DNA from: Pseudofabraea citricarpa
Taxonomy: Eukaryota; Ascomycota; Leotiomycetes; Helotiales; Dermateaceae
Assembly (NCBI GenBank): GCA_029641185.1
Contig: JAPWGK010000023.1
Coordinates: 434,001-498,000, forward strand
DNA length: 64,000 nt
Reading direction: 5' to 3'
In this document: one piece after another, positions 11,465-23,135 of the stretch
Position numbering within the stretch: position 1 is the stretch's first letter
Layout of the letters: the number at the start of each line of letters is the position of its first letter
The notes under the pieces: generated by a model
Told to the model about the DNA's origin: nothing
Databases searched by the model: none
The model's input: only the letters and a program-made list of their open reading frames with translations
Translations under genes and position numbers: made by a program

Positions 11465-12969
11465 ATAATTCAGTTGCAGCCCCCGCGTTGACCACCGTCC
11501 GCGGTTTCCATACTCCAGCAGCCTCTGGAGATGAAGACTCGGACTATGGTTCAACTACCCCTCATCGCAAAACTCGAACTATTATTCACGATGTTGTCAG
11601 CGCGAACAGTAGCCCCATGCTCCGCTCCACTTCGTCTCCAGGCATAAGCGGAATCTCAAAGTTAAAGCTCCAACTCGACACTTTGAACTTGGAAAATGGC
11701 GACTCCATTTCTAGGACGCATTCCTTTGTGCGTGGCAAGAGTCAGCTCAGGAGTCAGCCGCAGAGTAGCACGGGCACCGATAGTTTCAGCGACGACGAAA
11801 CGTCCGAGTGCACCTCGTACGAAGTTCCCCTTGAACACGACTTTGTGAGCGAGGAGGTACGCGACAAACCTCTGTATGGTGCTGTCGAGGGCGGCCTGGT
11901 ACAGGATACGATCGCGAGGAAGATGACCGCGGAAGATTTCGAGCCATTGAGATGTCTTGGAAAGGGAACATTTGGCACCGTCTTGCTTGTGAAGCAGCAA
12001 GCTACAGGAAGATTATACGCCCAGAAACAATTCCGCAAGGCCAGTCTTACTGTACACAAGAGATTGGTGGAGCAAACCAAGACAGAGAGGTCAATTTTGG
12101 AGAGTGTTAACCGCCATCCTTTTGTTGTGAAGCTATTTTATGCCTTCCAAGACCATGAGAAACTCTACCTCATCTTGGAGTATGCTCAGGGCGGAGAATT
12201 GTTTACACATCTTGCACATCAGCGCATGTTCCCTGAAGAGGTTGCTTCTTTCTACATGGCAGAGATGGTCTTGGCCTTGGAACACCTCCACCGCAATCTT
12301 GGTGTTATCTACCGTGATCTGAAGCCTGAAAACTGTCTCCTCGATTCTGAAGGACATCTCTTACTCACTGATTTTGGATTGAGTAAAGTTGCTGTTGACG
12401 AGAACGACAAATGCAACTCGATGTTGGGCACGGTCGAATACATGGCACCTGAAATTGTTCAAGGACATAAGTATGGCATGGCGGTTGATTGGTGGTCATT
12501 TGGTGCCCTCGGCTTTGATCTCTTGACCGGTGCACCTCCTTTCCAAGGGGGCAACCATGCTAAGATCCAGGAGAATATTGTGAAGAAGAAACTTGTCATG
12601 CCATATTTCCTTGGACCTGATTCAAAAGATCTCCTTACTCGTCTGCTTCGCAAGGAGCCCTCCAAGCGCCTTGGATCTGATATGCCCAAGGATATGCTTT
12701 TGATCAAGAAGCATAGATTCTTCCGCAAAATTGACTGGAAGCTGTTAGCAAAGAGAGAGGTCGAGCCGCCAATCAAGCCACTTATTACCGACCCTGAGCT
12801 GGCAGAAAACTTTTCAGAGGATTTTACGGCCTTGTCGCTCAGTCCAGTCCTGACAAGCCAGAAGGATCGATCCTGGAGCATCAGTGCGAATGAAATCAAC
12901 CCGTTTGGCGGATTCAGCTACGTAGCTAGCTCTAGTCTGTTGGAGTCAAATGGGTTTGCAGTGCTGTGA
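11461..12969 (+). CDS. psk1: AGC-family serine/threonine kinase, Psk1/S6K-like
   Basis: Predicted cytoplasmic AGC kinase of the S6-kinase/Psk1 group, expected downstream of TORC1 and a PDK1-type kinase. Single exon, 502 residues. A disordered N-terminal segment (1-155) precedes the catalytic domain: glycine loop LGKGTFG (about 166), catalytic Lys in YAQKQ, YRDLKPEN, DFG, and the T-loop ending in APE. The AGC C-terminal tail has a turn-motif-like LSLSP and ends in a hydrophobic motif FGGFSYV (about residues 482-488), where the Ser would be the TORC1-type site. The start is the first ATG of the frame. Psk1 is the closest named match from memory; Sch9 or Ypk-type kinases are less likely because no C2 domain is present. 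Confidence 0.88.
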   Translation: MNNSVAAPALTTVRGFHTPAASGDEDSDYGSTTPHRKTRTIIHDVVSANSSPMLRSTSSPGISGISKLKLQLDTLNLENGDSISRTHSFVRGKSQLRSQPQSSTGTDSFSDDETSECTSYEVPLEHDFVSEEVRDKPLYGAVEGGLVQDTIARKMTAEDFEPLRCLGKGTFGTVLLVKQQATGRLYAQKQFRKASLTVHKRLVEQTKTERSILESVNRHPFVVKLFYAFQDHEKLYLILEYAQGGELFTHLAHQRMFPEEVASFYMAEMVLALEHLHRNLGVIYRDLKPENCLLDSEGHLLLTDFGLSKVAVDENDKCNSMLGTVEYMAPEIVQGHKYGMAVDWWSFGALGFDLLTGAPPFQGGNHAKIQENIVKKKLVMPYFLGPDSKDLLTRLLRKEPSKRLGSDMPKDMLLIKKHRFFRKIDWKLLAKREVEPPIKPLITDPELAENFSEDFTALSLSPVLTSQKDRSWSISANEINPFGGFSYVASSSLLESNGFAVL

Positions 12970-13414
12970 CTTTTTTTATTTTATAAAAAAAACAGAACAT
13001 GTTAAATGGTTTTGTCTATCATCGGGTTCGTCGGAGATTATAGTATTCAGACTCGGTTTACGGTCTTATGCATACTGGCTAGGAAAATGGTTAATGGTTG
13101 TACGGTGCAAGGATAACGGATGTATTTTTGAGAACGCGCTGAAATTTTTAGCATATCATAGAGAGGACAGTAGATCGTCTTTGAATAGACTGGTTTATAT
13201 AATCAGCAATAATGTTCCCGGCCATCGGTAGTGCTGTTCAGTATTTTTAATGGTGTGCTTTACTTGTTGTTCGATTCCTCACGATGGCAGAAACCGTTCG
13301 CTGTACTCCGGTCATTCACCCGGAAAAAGCTCGGCCTGCAGGCACGAAGCAGAAATAGCTAGCAGCAGTTATGATTAGTTAGAGGTAGCTGGTTTTTATC
13401 CGTGTTATCTAACT
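12970..13414. other. convergent 3' intergenic region
   Basis: 445 bp between the stop codons of the kinase (+) and the GH127 gene (-). A T-rich then A-rich run lies at 12970-12990. No other signal seen. Confidence 0.6.
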
Positions 13415-15637
13415 TCAGAGTGTTTGAACTTTTGGTAAACTAATTACAGGCAACTGTGCCATATGGAGCTTCGCACTTCCGTATGGAACCAATCTCGCCG
13501 TAAACGATTCTCCAACCAGCTCTAGATTGCTAGGTGGAAGTCCAGCTGTACCTTTATCCTCCGGCCAGGCAATTCGACTTGCAGCAACCTCCAAGTATAC
13601 CGGTGGTCCTCCCCTATCAAAGATGGGATTTGCCAAACTCTGATTAGTCGTGGAGCTCTCACGTACAGTTATTTGAGAAGCATCGATTCCGATGGCCCAT
13701 GAATCTGCCAATACAGGGACGTATTCGTAGTCGTGGACACGAGGGTCAATCTCGGAATCAGAGAGAGTAGTTTTGTCGAGCCAGTTTAACGGTGTGGAAG
13801 ATGTGACATTGTACTCGATGTCTAACGCGTAAAGCAATGCACCACGGTAGATGGCTACGGTATTGTTCGCAAGTGGTACTACTCGTACGTCGACCCCAAG
13901 AACCACGGAAAGACGAGTGATCCCGGGATTAATATCCACTTTGTGAAGGCTATCCTCGTCTGCTAACAGTGGCTGAGCATCTTTACCGTTCCTGATTGTG
14001 GAATTTGACGTGGCCCAACCCGGCACGCGGATGTAAAAGTCCCACGAGGTCGATGAATCTATTGTATACTGGATAGTCTGTCCAAATGGGTAGTTAGTGT
14101 TGCATATTATCGAAGCGGTTCTTCCGTTGATGCGTAATCTTGTTGAAGTTGGAATTAGGTGCTGGTGGACGAGACCAGAATCACCCTTCCTGACAAACGA
14201 GGAGATGAGAAACTTTGGTAGTGCCTGTGGATGGTTTACAGTACAACATGGCTACAGGAAGATTAACATTTACAATCAAGAAGATCACGACATCGGGTTA
14301 TCAAGGACAGACTTACAAAGTTCGGCTCCAAACCGAAGACATTCCCGTAAGAAACAACGTTGAAGAATGGCTTTCCAGCCAAATCCTTTGACCACGGCTG
14401 GTTGGTTTGGGTAACATATTGGTGGCTCCACCAATCTGGAGCAATACCAGCAGGCAGTGCATTGAAAGCGGCCAATTCAGCTCTATCTGCAAAGAGATTA
14501 TCTCCCATCGCTCGGTATAGGTAAGACATAGAAAACATGACCTCTACAGCCATGCAAAGTTCTGATCCACGTTGAGGACTCAAGCCTCCGAGATACTCAT
14601 CAGCGATGATGGTTCCTGAAAGGGATGACTGGTATGCTATCACCATATTCACAGCATCTCTTGATTGCTGCACGAGATCTTCATTCCGCGTCATTCTATA
14701 TTTTTGATACATGTATCTTAGACCTTCAATATGCGTTAGCGACAAGGTCTATAGTCAAGAATGTGTGGAATTAACCTTGAGCGAGATTCACACCGTGTTC
14801 ATGGTTACTCTTAGCCTTCACCGTCGCCACTCTAGGGAAAACTCCATCAACAAAAAAGTTGGACCAATCTCTGTTGGCAGCTATGGCACCCGACCACATC
14901 AAATCCATGGTTTCCCAGATCAGTGCATCTTCTCTACCGGGATACGCCTCGTATAGCCATTGCAGAGTAGTCGAGAGCTCGTGAGCTCGCACGAGTCCAA
15001 AACCAAACGGATCAAAATTATCACCGGGCTGCTGTATAAACCCAGTATAATTAGCTTTCAGCATTGTATTAGCCAGCTTAGTGAACCGAAACATGGAATC
15101 CACGATTCTGCCCGCCTGCTCTTCGTCTGCAATGGCATGATTCATCATTCCCTGGAGCAATAGACACCTCGCCCAGATTCCCCTAGTCTCCCTTGTAGTC
15201 TCTGGTCCCAGCCAACCGTCCTCTGCCTGATGATCCAGAGTATATTCTAGAAATTGGTTGACCTGGTCTTTTAAACGCTGGTCATCGAGAACGTACGCCA
15301 AGGGAACAATGCCATTGTACCAGTAAGGAGCGGACTCATGAAGCTCGCTGTATTCTTCTGTGCCACCGAGCCACTGGCTTCTCTTGACGTACCGGTAAAA
15401 GTCGAAAAGGTGACCTGCGAGACCGCTAGCTTCTAACTCGAGTTGGTCTTTGACCCATCCTTGGGGCTGGATAGCCCCTACTGGAAGTAGATCATATTTC
15501 AGTGGAACCAAAGTCTGATTATTTGCTCTGCGGCTTTTAGAAAAGTCGGATCTTGGTTCTGGAGATGCCATTCTTGGACTCATCGACGCTACAAATGAAA
15601 GCAATGATAGAACAGCAATGGCAGCGACGAGGTGCAT
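13415..15637 (-). CDS. secreted glycoside hydrolase GH127/DUF1680 (beta-L-arabinofuranosidase-like)
   Basis: Expected to release terminal beta-L-arabinofuranose or a related sugar from plant glycans outside the cell. The 701-residue model uses exons 15637-14776, 14723-14317 and 14251-13415. Starting at the ATG at 15637 gives a hydrophobic signal peptide (about residues 1-19); no earlier ATG lies in this frame. The (alpha/alpha) barrel region carries HGVN (before intron 1), an ELC triplet (Glu342, Cys344) and a CC pair (Cys425-Cys426). These match in order and spacing the Glu-x-Cys and Cys-Cys zinc/catalytic set known from GH127, so the enzyme looks active. Both introns are confirmed by motif continuity. 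The C-terminal beta domain ends at residue 701. The exact substrate is uncertain. Confidence 0.87.
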
Positions 15638-16414
15638 AATTTCCACCTGCAAATAAAGATTAGCCCAAAGAAATGAATAAAACGGATTTGTTTGTCAAGT
15701 TTGCTTAAATGGTGGTTTTTATAATAGCTCCATTTGCAGGTCTCGGTAACCGTGTTAATGACCGGGCAAATGCCCGACGGCACGCTTATTGTAAAAATGG
15801 GGTTTGCCAATCGAATAATCAATGCCATATCATGTCCAAGGTACGGGATAAAGTGCGGAGTCTGCTTGCGTTTCTTTTAGTTGTAAGTAAAGAGAAGAAA
15901 TGGAAACCCTAGAGGGTATTTGTTAATCCATGTCTATGCTCGCTTGCATGTAAGAGCCACCTCAAGGGCTGAGACTTTACGAGGCGAATCCAGATTCGGC
16001 TCCGGAGAAGAAAACCCAACCTTTGTTAATTCTCAGGTTGATACGTTTTTCATGTGTATTTGTTTATTAGCATACGGTATACAGGTAACAGGGTACGTTT
16101 TGAGCAACGACTTTCGGAATGGGATGAGATTGGTTCTTATGATGCTTGCACTGTCACGAAAGTTCGGTATACTATAACTAAACGCCATGGCAAAATTGGA
16201 CATTGTGAATGTGAAGCACTTGCACATTCTTGTTTTCCAATCGCCTCATTGGTTTAGGCTTTTTTGCATACCTAGCGAATCGAATTTCTCACAATTGTTG
16301 TTTTTCTGAAAAAAATATCACATAAGACTTTGGAATCAGCGAAAGTTCTCAACTGCTAACAACTCTCGTAGAACGAGTTTCGTTTCTTCTCGATTCAATA
16401 AAAACGTCTCTGCT
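15638..16414. other. intergenic region, GH127 promoter side
   Basis: 777 bp upstream of the GH127 gene and downstream of the GST gene, both on the minus strand. No coding signal seen; short open frames lack family resemblance. Confidence 0.55.
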
Positions 16415-17272
16415 TCAGTCCTCGTCCAGCTCAGGATAGTGACGGTAAATACCCATGCTGTACTTACTTCTCCTCTCACTCTCTAAGTACGCCTTGATCT
16501 TGGGTTGGTTTTTTACTCTTTCGTGGAGTTTGAAAACGGCATCATATTCTCCTTCCTTCTCCAATCTCTGCAAAGTCTTCGGGAAAGCATATTTCACTCC
16601 ATCTAGACACTATTTTTCGTCAGCTGGTCACGATTCTCAGCAAAACAGAACGGTAGAAAAACATACTTGGAAAAGCACAAGATCAGCATAACTCAGCTTC
16701 CCACCAAACAACCACTCGCCACCTTTCGAGGCCTCTCCTTTCAGCACCCTCTGAAAGTAACCCAAGAACTTCAGGAGTCGTGTCTCCCTATAGTGCTTGG
16801 CTTTTAAAAGTGCTTCTTCTTTCTGATCTTCATAATACAGTCCAGAAGCGATTGGGTGATGAGTATCATGTGCCTCATTACTCAGACCATCCAGAGCTGT
16901 AAGAGTCAAAGCATTGACTCGCCATTTCCCATCCGGAGAATCCCCAGCGAGGTCAAATTTCTCACCGAGGTACATAAGGATGTTAGGTGTCTGGCTTATT
17001 AGTAAATCACCATGTTTGAGAATCGGTGGTGCTAATGGTGGTGGGTTATGGGCGTCACCTAGATTTGACGGTGAGATTTGCGAGGTGATAAATCCAATAC
17101 CGTCTTCGCCTTTTGCCGTGTCGGTATATGGTATACCTGCTTCTTCAAACAACAGCCGGATGTGCTCTCCTCGTCCCGGAATGCCGGGCCAGTAAAGAAG
17201 TTCGTAGGGTGCTTCATTATCTAAAGAAGCATCTTTCGTAGATTTCTGACGTTTGCTGGGAGGTGAAGCCAT
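16415..17272 (-). CDS. glutathione S-transferase
   Basis: Conjugates glutathione to electrophiles or reduces peroxides in the cytosol. The 266-residue model uses exons 17272-16667 and 16609-16415 (donor GTATGT, acceptor ATAG, phase 0). After a 22-residue polar leader comes a thioredoxin-like N-terminal domain (ELLYWPGIPGRGEHIRLLFEE; the Tyr of LLYW is the likely glutathione-activating residue; the QTPNILMYLG segment matches the gamma-glutamyl contact). The all-helical C-terminal domain contains GGKLSYADLVLFQ at the intron. It resembles the sigma/alpha-type GSTs of ascomycetes. A TGACGTAA element lies about 130 bp upstream. Confidence 0.9.
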
Positions 17273-18181
17273 GATTTTCCTCGATCGAGTGTTGGTTTTC
17301 AGATGGTGTGATCCTTAGAAAGTTTTGCTATGCCTTGGCTATTATGAAGACGAGACGAACAGGAGGAGAGGGGTTGAAGGTGGGGTTATGTAGACTAGAC
17401 CCGTGACGTAAGCGCAATCAGGGTGCGGGACGATCCTCGCTAGGCAAAACGATGCCCCTGAATTAGGCGAAGGATATCCAAAGCCTCTTAGATATGCTGT
17501 GAATTGAGCATTGAATTATCACTGCCTCTTTGTATCAGTGACCCCAGAGTTTAGATCTGACATGAAATATCACTAGCCAAGAGAAATTATCCCACGTAAC
17601 ATCTAAGTATATGTATACATAAGCATATAAGTACTTCGGTAGGTAAATAATTCACAATCTCACAAGATTATATATTGACCTGGAATACCTTGACTCTGTA
17701 TACTAAAGCGTAGAGCTGAATCGGAAATTACTACTGATAATATCTTAAATGCCAACATGTAAAAGTACTTAAATTGGTTGGACCTCATGATTTCTTCCTC
17801 TCCTTTTTCACGGGGAAAATCAGCTTAGCGCGAAGGGTATATTTATTAGCATGGTTGGCATTTTAAAAGAATTGGTCTGAATCGCCATCAAGCTCTTAAC
17901 GTTCATGAATTATTGAAACCGCGTCAAAGGTAGCCAAGATTATTCAAGGTACACACCTCATAGTATCCGCGGTTACTAGCACAGATAGATTGTAAGATTT
18001 GGGGTGCTACCTCAAATATTTGCCATTTATTTTATGTTCTAAAACTATTTAAGAGTACATCCAATTCTATATAAATAAAAAAAATGCAAAAACTCATTAC
18101 TATAGAAATAGATGTTACATGAACAATGCCGGAAAAAAAGAAAAGAAACAAAGGGAATTTAATCTGATTGTAGTAATATGC
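17273..18181. other. intergenic region between GST promoter and ABC gene 3' end
   Basis: 909 bp. The GST-proximal part should be its promoter; 17480-18110 is AT-rich with no open frame of note. Confidence 0.55.
17404..17411 (-). promoter_or_regulatory. TTACGTCA element (bZIP/AP-1-like)
   Basis: On the minus strand, TTACGTCA lies about 132 bp upstream of the GST start codon. This octamer fits fungal ATF/CREB-type and Yap1-like bZIP sites, which commonly drive oxidative-stress genes. One copy of an 8-mer can occur by chance. Confidence 0.35.
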
Positions 18182-21100
18182 TCAAGTCGAGTCAACCCCT
18201 TTCTCCCGGGGATTATCCTGAGAGTTCTCTTGGGGGTTTTCCTTTGGCTCTTCATTGGCAACGACGGGTGGTTCAACAGCTTCCTTCTGGGCCTTTGGCT
18301 TTGGCACGCGTACCCACCAATAGAAGAAAATAGCCGCAGCCGCATTGAAAGAGATGAATGCCCACATGATACCGAAATTTCTCCACCTGAGGTCATAACT
18401 CAGACTCATACTAGCTAGCAGAGTATTTGTATCCCTGATGGTGCAGAATTGGCAACCCGAAGTAGCTTGAGGGTCCTGTAAATAGCCACCAGAAAGTGAG
18501 ATGTATTCTGCCATGTACTGAGCACAGGTGCTACCGTTCGGCGGCTCGAAATTGAGCAATTCGATATCAGAACATGTGACGAGCGTGTTTGCCAATCCGG
18601 TAGACAGTATGCCATCTACAAGGTAGGTGAAGGGACTGATTCTGTACATCCAGATCCAGAACCCTGGGAGTGCATCAGGACTCGCCAGAACTCCGCAAAA
18701 GATCAAGCATAGTCCGAATATGGTGTTCGCAAGATTACTTCCTTCGTCCGCAGTCTCAATACCTGCAATTACCATGTCGGTGAAGGTTGAAGTAAAGAGA
18801 AGGAAGGCCCAGATAAACAGGAAGAAAAGTCCACCGCGTTCGACAGTTTGGCCAGCAGCTTCGGCATTCTTCTGCATACCGATTGGATAATAAAAGCAGA
18901 CAAATATAATCACAGAACAGAGAGTATTCCATGGGAGCTCAACGATGATATTGCTTGTGATAAACACTTGCCAAGAATAAGTTTTCGATGGACGTTCGCG
19001 TGCCTAGTATTTGAGTTAGTTCAAAAATCTTCTCTTGATTGATAGCAAGAATTAGCAATTTGGAATGACGAACCTCGTATAATGACCGTTGAGTAACAAA
19101 GTGAGGCATGATTTGTTGAACAAGATTACCAAAAATCGTGAACAGCATAAAAATACTGAATAGTTGATTCTGTGAACCTTGCAAAGAGACCGGTGTATCC
19201 CAAAACGAGAACCCAATAAACAACGATGCAGCGGTGACTAACAGAACCTTCGAGTACAAATATGAGGGTGTGCGCCAGTACTGTTCGAAAACTCGAGTCA
19301 AGACTATTGGAAGTTGTGTAGTAAATGGTGCTGCATATTCTTTGAGTGCATCAGGATCTTCGTGACTGATTGGTTTTTGGGAGAGCTCAGTTTTCATAAG
19401 CATAAGTTGACGCTTTACTTCTTTACGTTCAGGTGAGTTGTTCCAAACAGAGACCCAGTCAATACTTGTGTTTGAACCCGGTGCTGCGCCAATAACGTCG
19501 AGCATATATTCTGCAGGATTTTCATCGGCACCACAGGGGCGTGATCCGTTGTTGCTGAAGTATGTCGTGAGTATCTCGCTGTTCTTACCAATTTCCCCGA
19601 AATATACCGTATGTCCTCCTTTTGCCAAGAAGAGCAAGCGATCAAATTCCTGGAATAGGATAGCTGAAGGTTGATGAATGGTGCATAGAATAGCTTGACC
19701 GTTGTTCGCAAGCTTACGTAGTAAACTGCAAATAGACCAGGCCGTCTGCGAATCCAAACCAGATGTAGGTTCATCAAGGAACAATAAAAGAGCCGGCTTT
19801 GCTGCCATTTCCACGCCGATTGTAAGTCGTTTGCGTTGTTCAACATTCAATCCTTCACCGGGCACACCCACAACAGCGTCGGCATATGACTCCATTTCGA
19901 GTAGAGTGATTACTTCGTCCACATACGCGATACGCTCTTCTTTTGGGATATGATGTGGTTGTCTTAGAATAGCAGAAAATGCAAGTGCTTCGCGAACTGT
20001 AGATGTGGCCAAATGAATGTCTTGTTGTTGGACTATTCAAAACATTAGTAAACATCTAGCGAGCTGTATTTAACCACTTACCATATCCAGTTTTACGTTG
20101 AAATCCAGAGTCACAAGGGCGTCCATCGACGTAAGTGTTTCCAGAAACAACACCCATCGTGACACGAGACGCAAGAACATCCAAAAGAGTAGTTTTACCA
20201 GCACCTGATACACCCATAAGGGCAGTTAGCGTTCCAGGCTTGACCCATCCATCCACTTGATCAAGAAGACGTCGAGGCTCTTTCTTAATTTTGATGTCGT
20301 AATTTACACTATCCCAATGGAATACCGCTGTCTGCCTCTGAATATTGACTGGAATTTGAGTTTCGGTCCTCGTGACTGTGACCATATCCTGATCAACCCT
20401 GTCTGGTGAAAATTCCTCGATATCCTTCTTTCCCTTTTTGAAAATTGGAATCTTAGTTCGGGGAAATAATAAAACCTCCCCCTTTGATTTTTTGGCAGTA
20501 ATGTATTCGGTAGAGAAAAGATAGAAAGCACAGAAGGCGATGGTGAGAGCCCACAGGATACCCAGGTTTCTGTCTCTATTAGCCAAGAGTATATATAGTA
20601 TTAAAAGAATCACTTACCTCCATAAATGAGAGTGCTCATAGAGATAATTGACCCGGAGGAAAACATCTCCATCAACAAAGTCAGCACCAGCGGCTGCCCC
20701 TGTTGTCGAACAGATTCTTTGCTCCGGAGTAACATCAGCATACTGAGGCCCCATTGGCACGAAGCTACTGCAAGGTATTCTTCGGTTGTGGAACTCGTTA
20801 ATCATCAACGATTCAAAGCCATAAGCGACAGGATTCAAATAATTTAACCACCGGAACCAAGGGCGCATATCTCTTACAGGAATTGTAAATCCCGTGTAAG
20901 TTACTAGTGCTAACATCAAAACAGCCGAAGGAGCCATCGCTTGAGAGACCGTTCTGGAAACGGCACCGATCGATCGAAATACCATAGACATAGCTAGAAC
21001 AACTGTAAAACTAAACAGGAAGAAGACAAAAAATGCTTCTGGCGTACGTCGCAAATTCGTCATAAAATAAAGGATCAAGTTGAAGGTAATTGCGGTAACG

Positions 21101-23135
21101 ATCTTTTGTGGGAGATCACACAGCATTCCGGCGATTCCCTCAGCGAAAGGATGGTAAAATGCGTATTTGGTTTGCTTCTCGACAATAGGACGCTGAGCAT
21201 ATAGAGTTTGAATCTATAGAATGTTAGCGTATATTCTAAATAGTGCTTGGATCTCGAAACCCACTTCAAGCATGGAAGAAAAGGCACTCAAAAGAATTCC
21301 AAAGAACAGGAGCGCACTACGACTAAATAGTCCTGCAGTATCTTCACCCAAATTAAAAAAGACGCTGCTAACAATCAAACCCATGACGTTGTTTCCGATA
21401 ACACCGATGAGCAAGAGTGATAGGTCACCTCTTATTCTCCAAAAGCCACGTTTCATGCAGAGCTTGACCTGCATTGCAACTGATATTGTATAAGGCGACT
21501 TGACGCGTTGATTCTTTGCTTGCTGGGCCTGTCTTGCCTTTTGAAACCTCTGCAGTTGCTGGGGATCGTCAATAGGAAATTCTTGGTTGTATGCGTCAAT
21601 CTCTTCGATCAGCCTAGCATGATCGGCACTCTCTAGCCATCGCTTTTCAAATTCTTCGGCTGTATGTGGCACACGGGCTTCCCACCCCTCACGGGGAGTT
21701 CTTTCTGCAGCACTTGTCAAGGATGTAAGGAAATCGGCTGTCGTTTGTCGATTAGGACATACAAAGCCCATCTCGAGGAAGAAGGTTTTGGCAGCGTCTT
21801 TGTGGCCGAAGTAAATCTGTCGACCCTCATAAAGTAGTGACACTTTATCAAAAACCTAGTTAGTTAGTATTGTTACTGTCTAGCAAGTGAATTGTATTGA
21901 CTTACATCATACATGGATTGCGAGGCTTGGTAGATGGCTACAACACAAGTGGCTCCCGTAAGGTCAGCAGACAAGCGGAGTGATTTTACAAATTCTAGCG
22001 CCGTTGCACTGTCAAGACCTCTTGTAGAATTATCCCAGCACTGCATTGGGGCGCCGCCGAGTGCAGCTTCGGCAATGCTGACACGTTTTCGCTCTCCTCC
22101 AGATACGCCGCGAACTGCGTCGGTTAACTTGTGATACATTGAATTTAGAGAGGGTGAACCCACTAAAGTCATTTCCCACCTTCGTGTTAATCGTATGGGA
22201 CAATCCATATATTGCCATGACGACATCTCTGACATGTGTGGCATATTGTTCGCGAGTGACACCTAGGGGTCTGTTTCGAGGAGTTCGAGCTTCGGCGGCG
22301 AAAGAGAGGGTTTGTCCAACTGTCAACTGGGGGAAATGGACATCTACCTCGGCTTGATAAATACATTCTCCTCTGAAATCTTTGTGCATAACCTCCTTTG
22401 GAATACCTGGTTTTCAAGTTAGTGTCGATTTTTCCACAGGCAGAAACAACCAACCTTGATAATTGATTTGAGATGATACGTCCACAAAGAAGCCATTGGT
22501 TTCTCCTGAAATCGTTTTCAAAAGAGTTGAGCAACCACTAATTACAAGGTTAATTATGTACGGCATTAGGAATATAGAGAAACATACCTTCCTGGCCTAC
22601 CAAGGACAACTAGCATCTCACCACTCTTAACTAATCCATCAAAATTACGTAGAATCTGGATCTTCGTCTTGCCCTTCTCGCCTTTGAGCATATTTGGTAT
22701 GTTTGACAGACCAAGAGGGTAGTTTCCAAATGTCTTCTGGTAGTCTGTTGACTCGCCGAAACCATGCACATTCAGATTTTTGTAAGAGATACCTGCTACC
22801 CTTGCGGGATAGCGTTCTGGATCTCTAGAAGCTATGCCAATCAGGGTTTTAATCCAGGCACGCTGACTAAAAGATCCAGAATTTGGATCTAACAATGGGT
22901 CGTCGCTACCCTCGAATGGGTTCAAGTACTGGCCCTGTGAATTCTTGACGGAATTATGAGTGAAAGTCTTAGCCAGCTGCGTAACGGTGTCATCTCGATC
23001 CGTCTCGGATCCATCTTCGGATGAAAAGAGGCGAGCTGGTATTGGGGTCGTTTTCCCATCAACGTCCTTTTCCCCAGAGATAAGATCGTGAACAATGGCT
23101 TCTGATTGGGGGACCACACCCCATGGCGAAGACAT
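18182..23135 (-). CDS. PDR-type ABC-G transporter (pleiotropic drug resistance)
   Basis: Plasma-membrane ATP-driven efflux pump for hydrophobic compounds, 1512 residues in (NBD-TMD)2 order. Exons 23135-22588, 22537-22455, 22406-22164, 22114-21906, 21855-21265, 21213-20618, 20569-20082, 20032-19074, 19003-18182. NBD1 has the degenerate PDR Walker A (GRPGSGCST, Cys for Lys, about 178-187), signature [10 protein letters not shown] and Walker B with Asn (WDNSTRGLD). NBD2 has a canonical Walker A (GVSGAGKTT), degenerate signature ([10 protein letters not shown]) and [13 protein letters not shown]. This asymmetry is the normal PDR pattern. The third intron (22163-22115) is fixed by restoring GNDFIRGVSGGE, and the sixth (20617-20570) by WRNLGILWA. 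The N-terminus is long and polar, as in fungal ABC-G group proteins. Confidence 0.93.

Noticed and set aside
13255..13285. GTTCGATTCC word, a possible tRNA T-loop
   Set aside because: No matching acceptor stem, anticodon stem or D-arm around it on either strand.
22121..22163. Alternative third-intron acceptor of the ABC gene at CACAAG (giving [13 protein letters not shown])
   Set aside because: The acceptor at 22116-22115 restores the canonical GNDFIRGVSGGE in phase with the GTGGGT donor, so the earlier AG is unlikely to be used.
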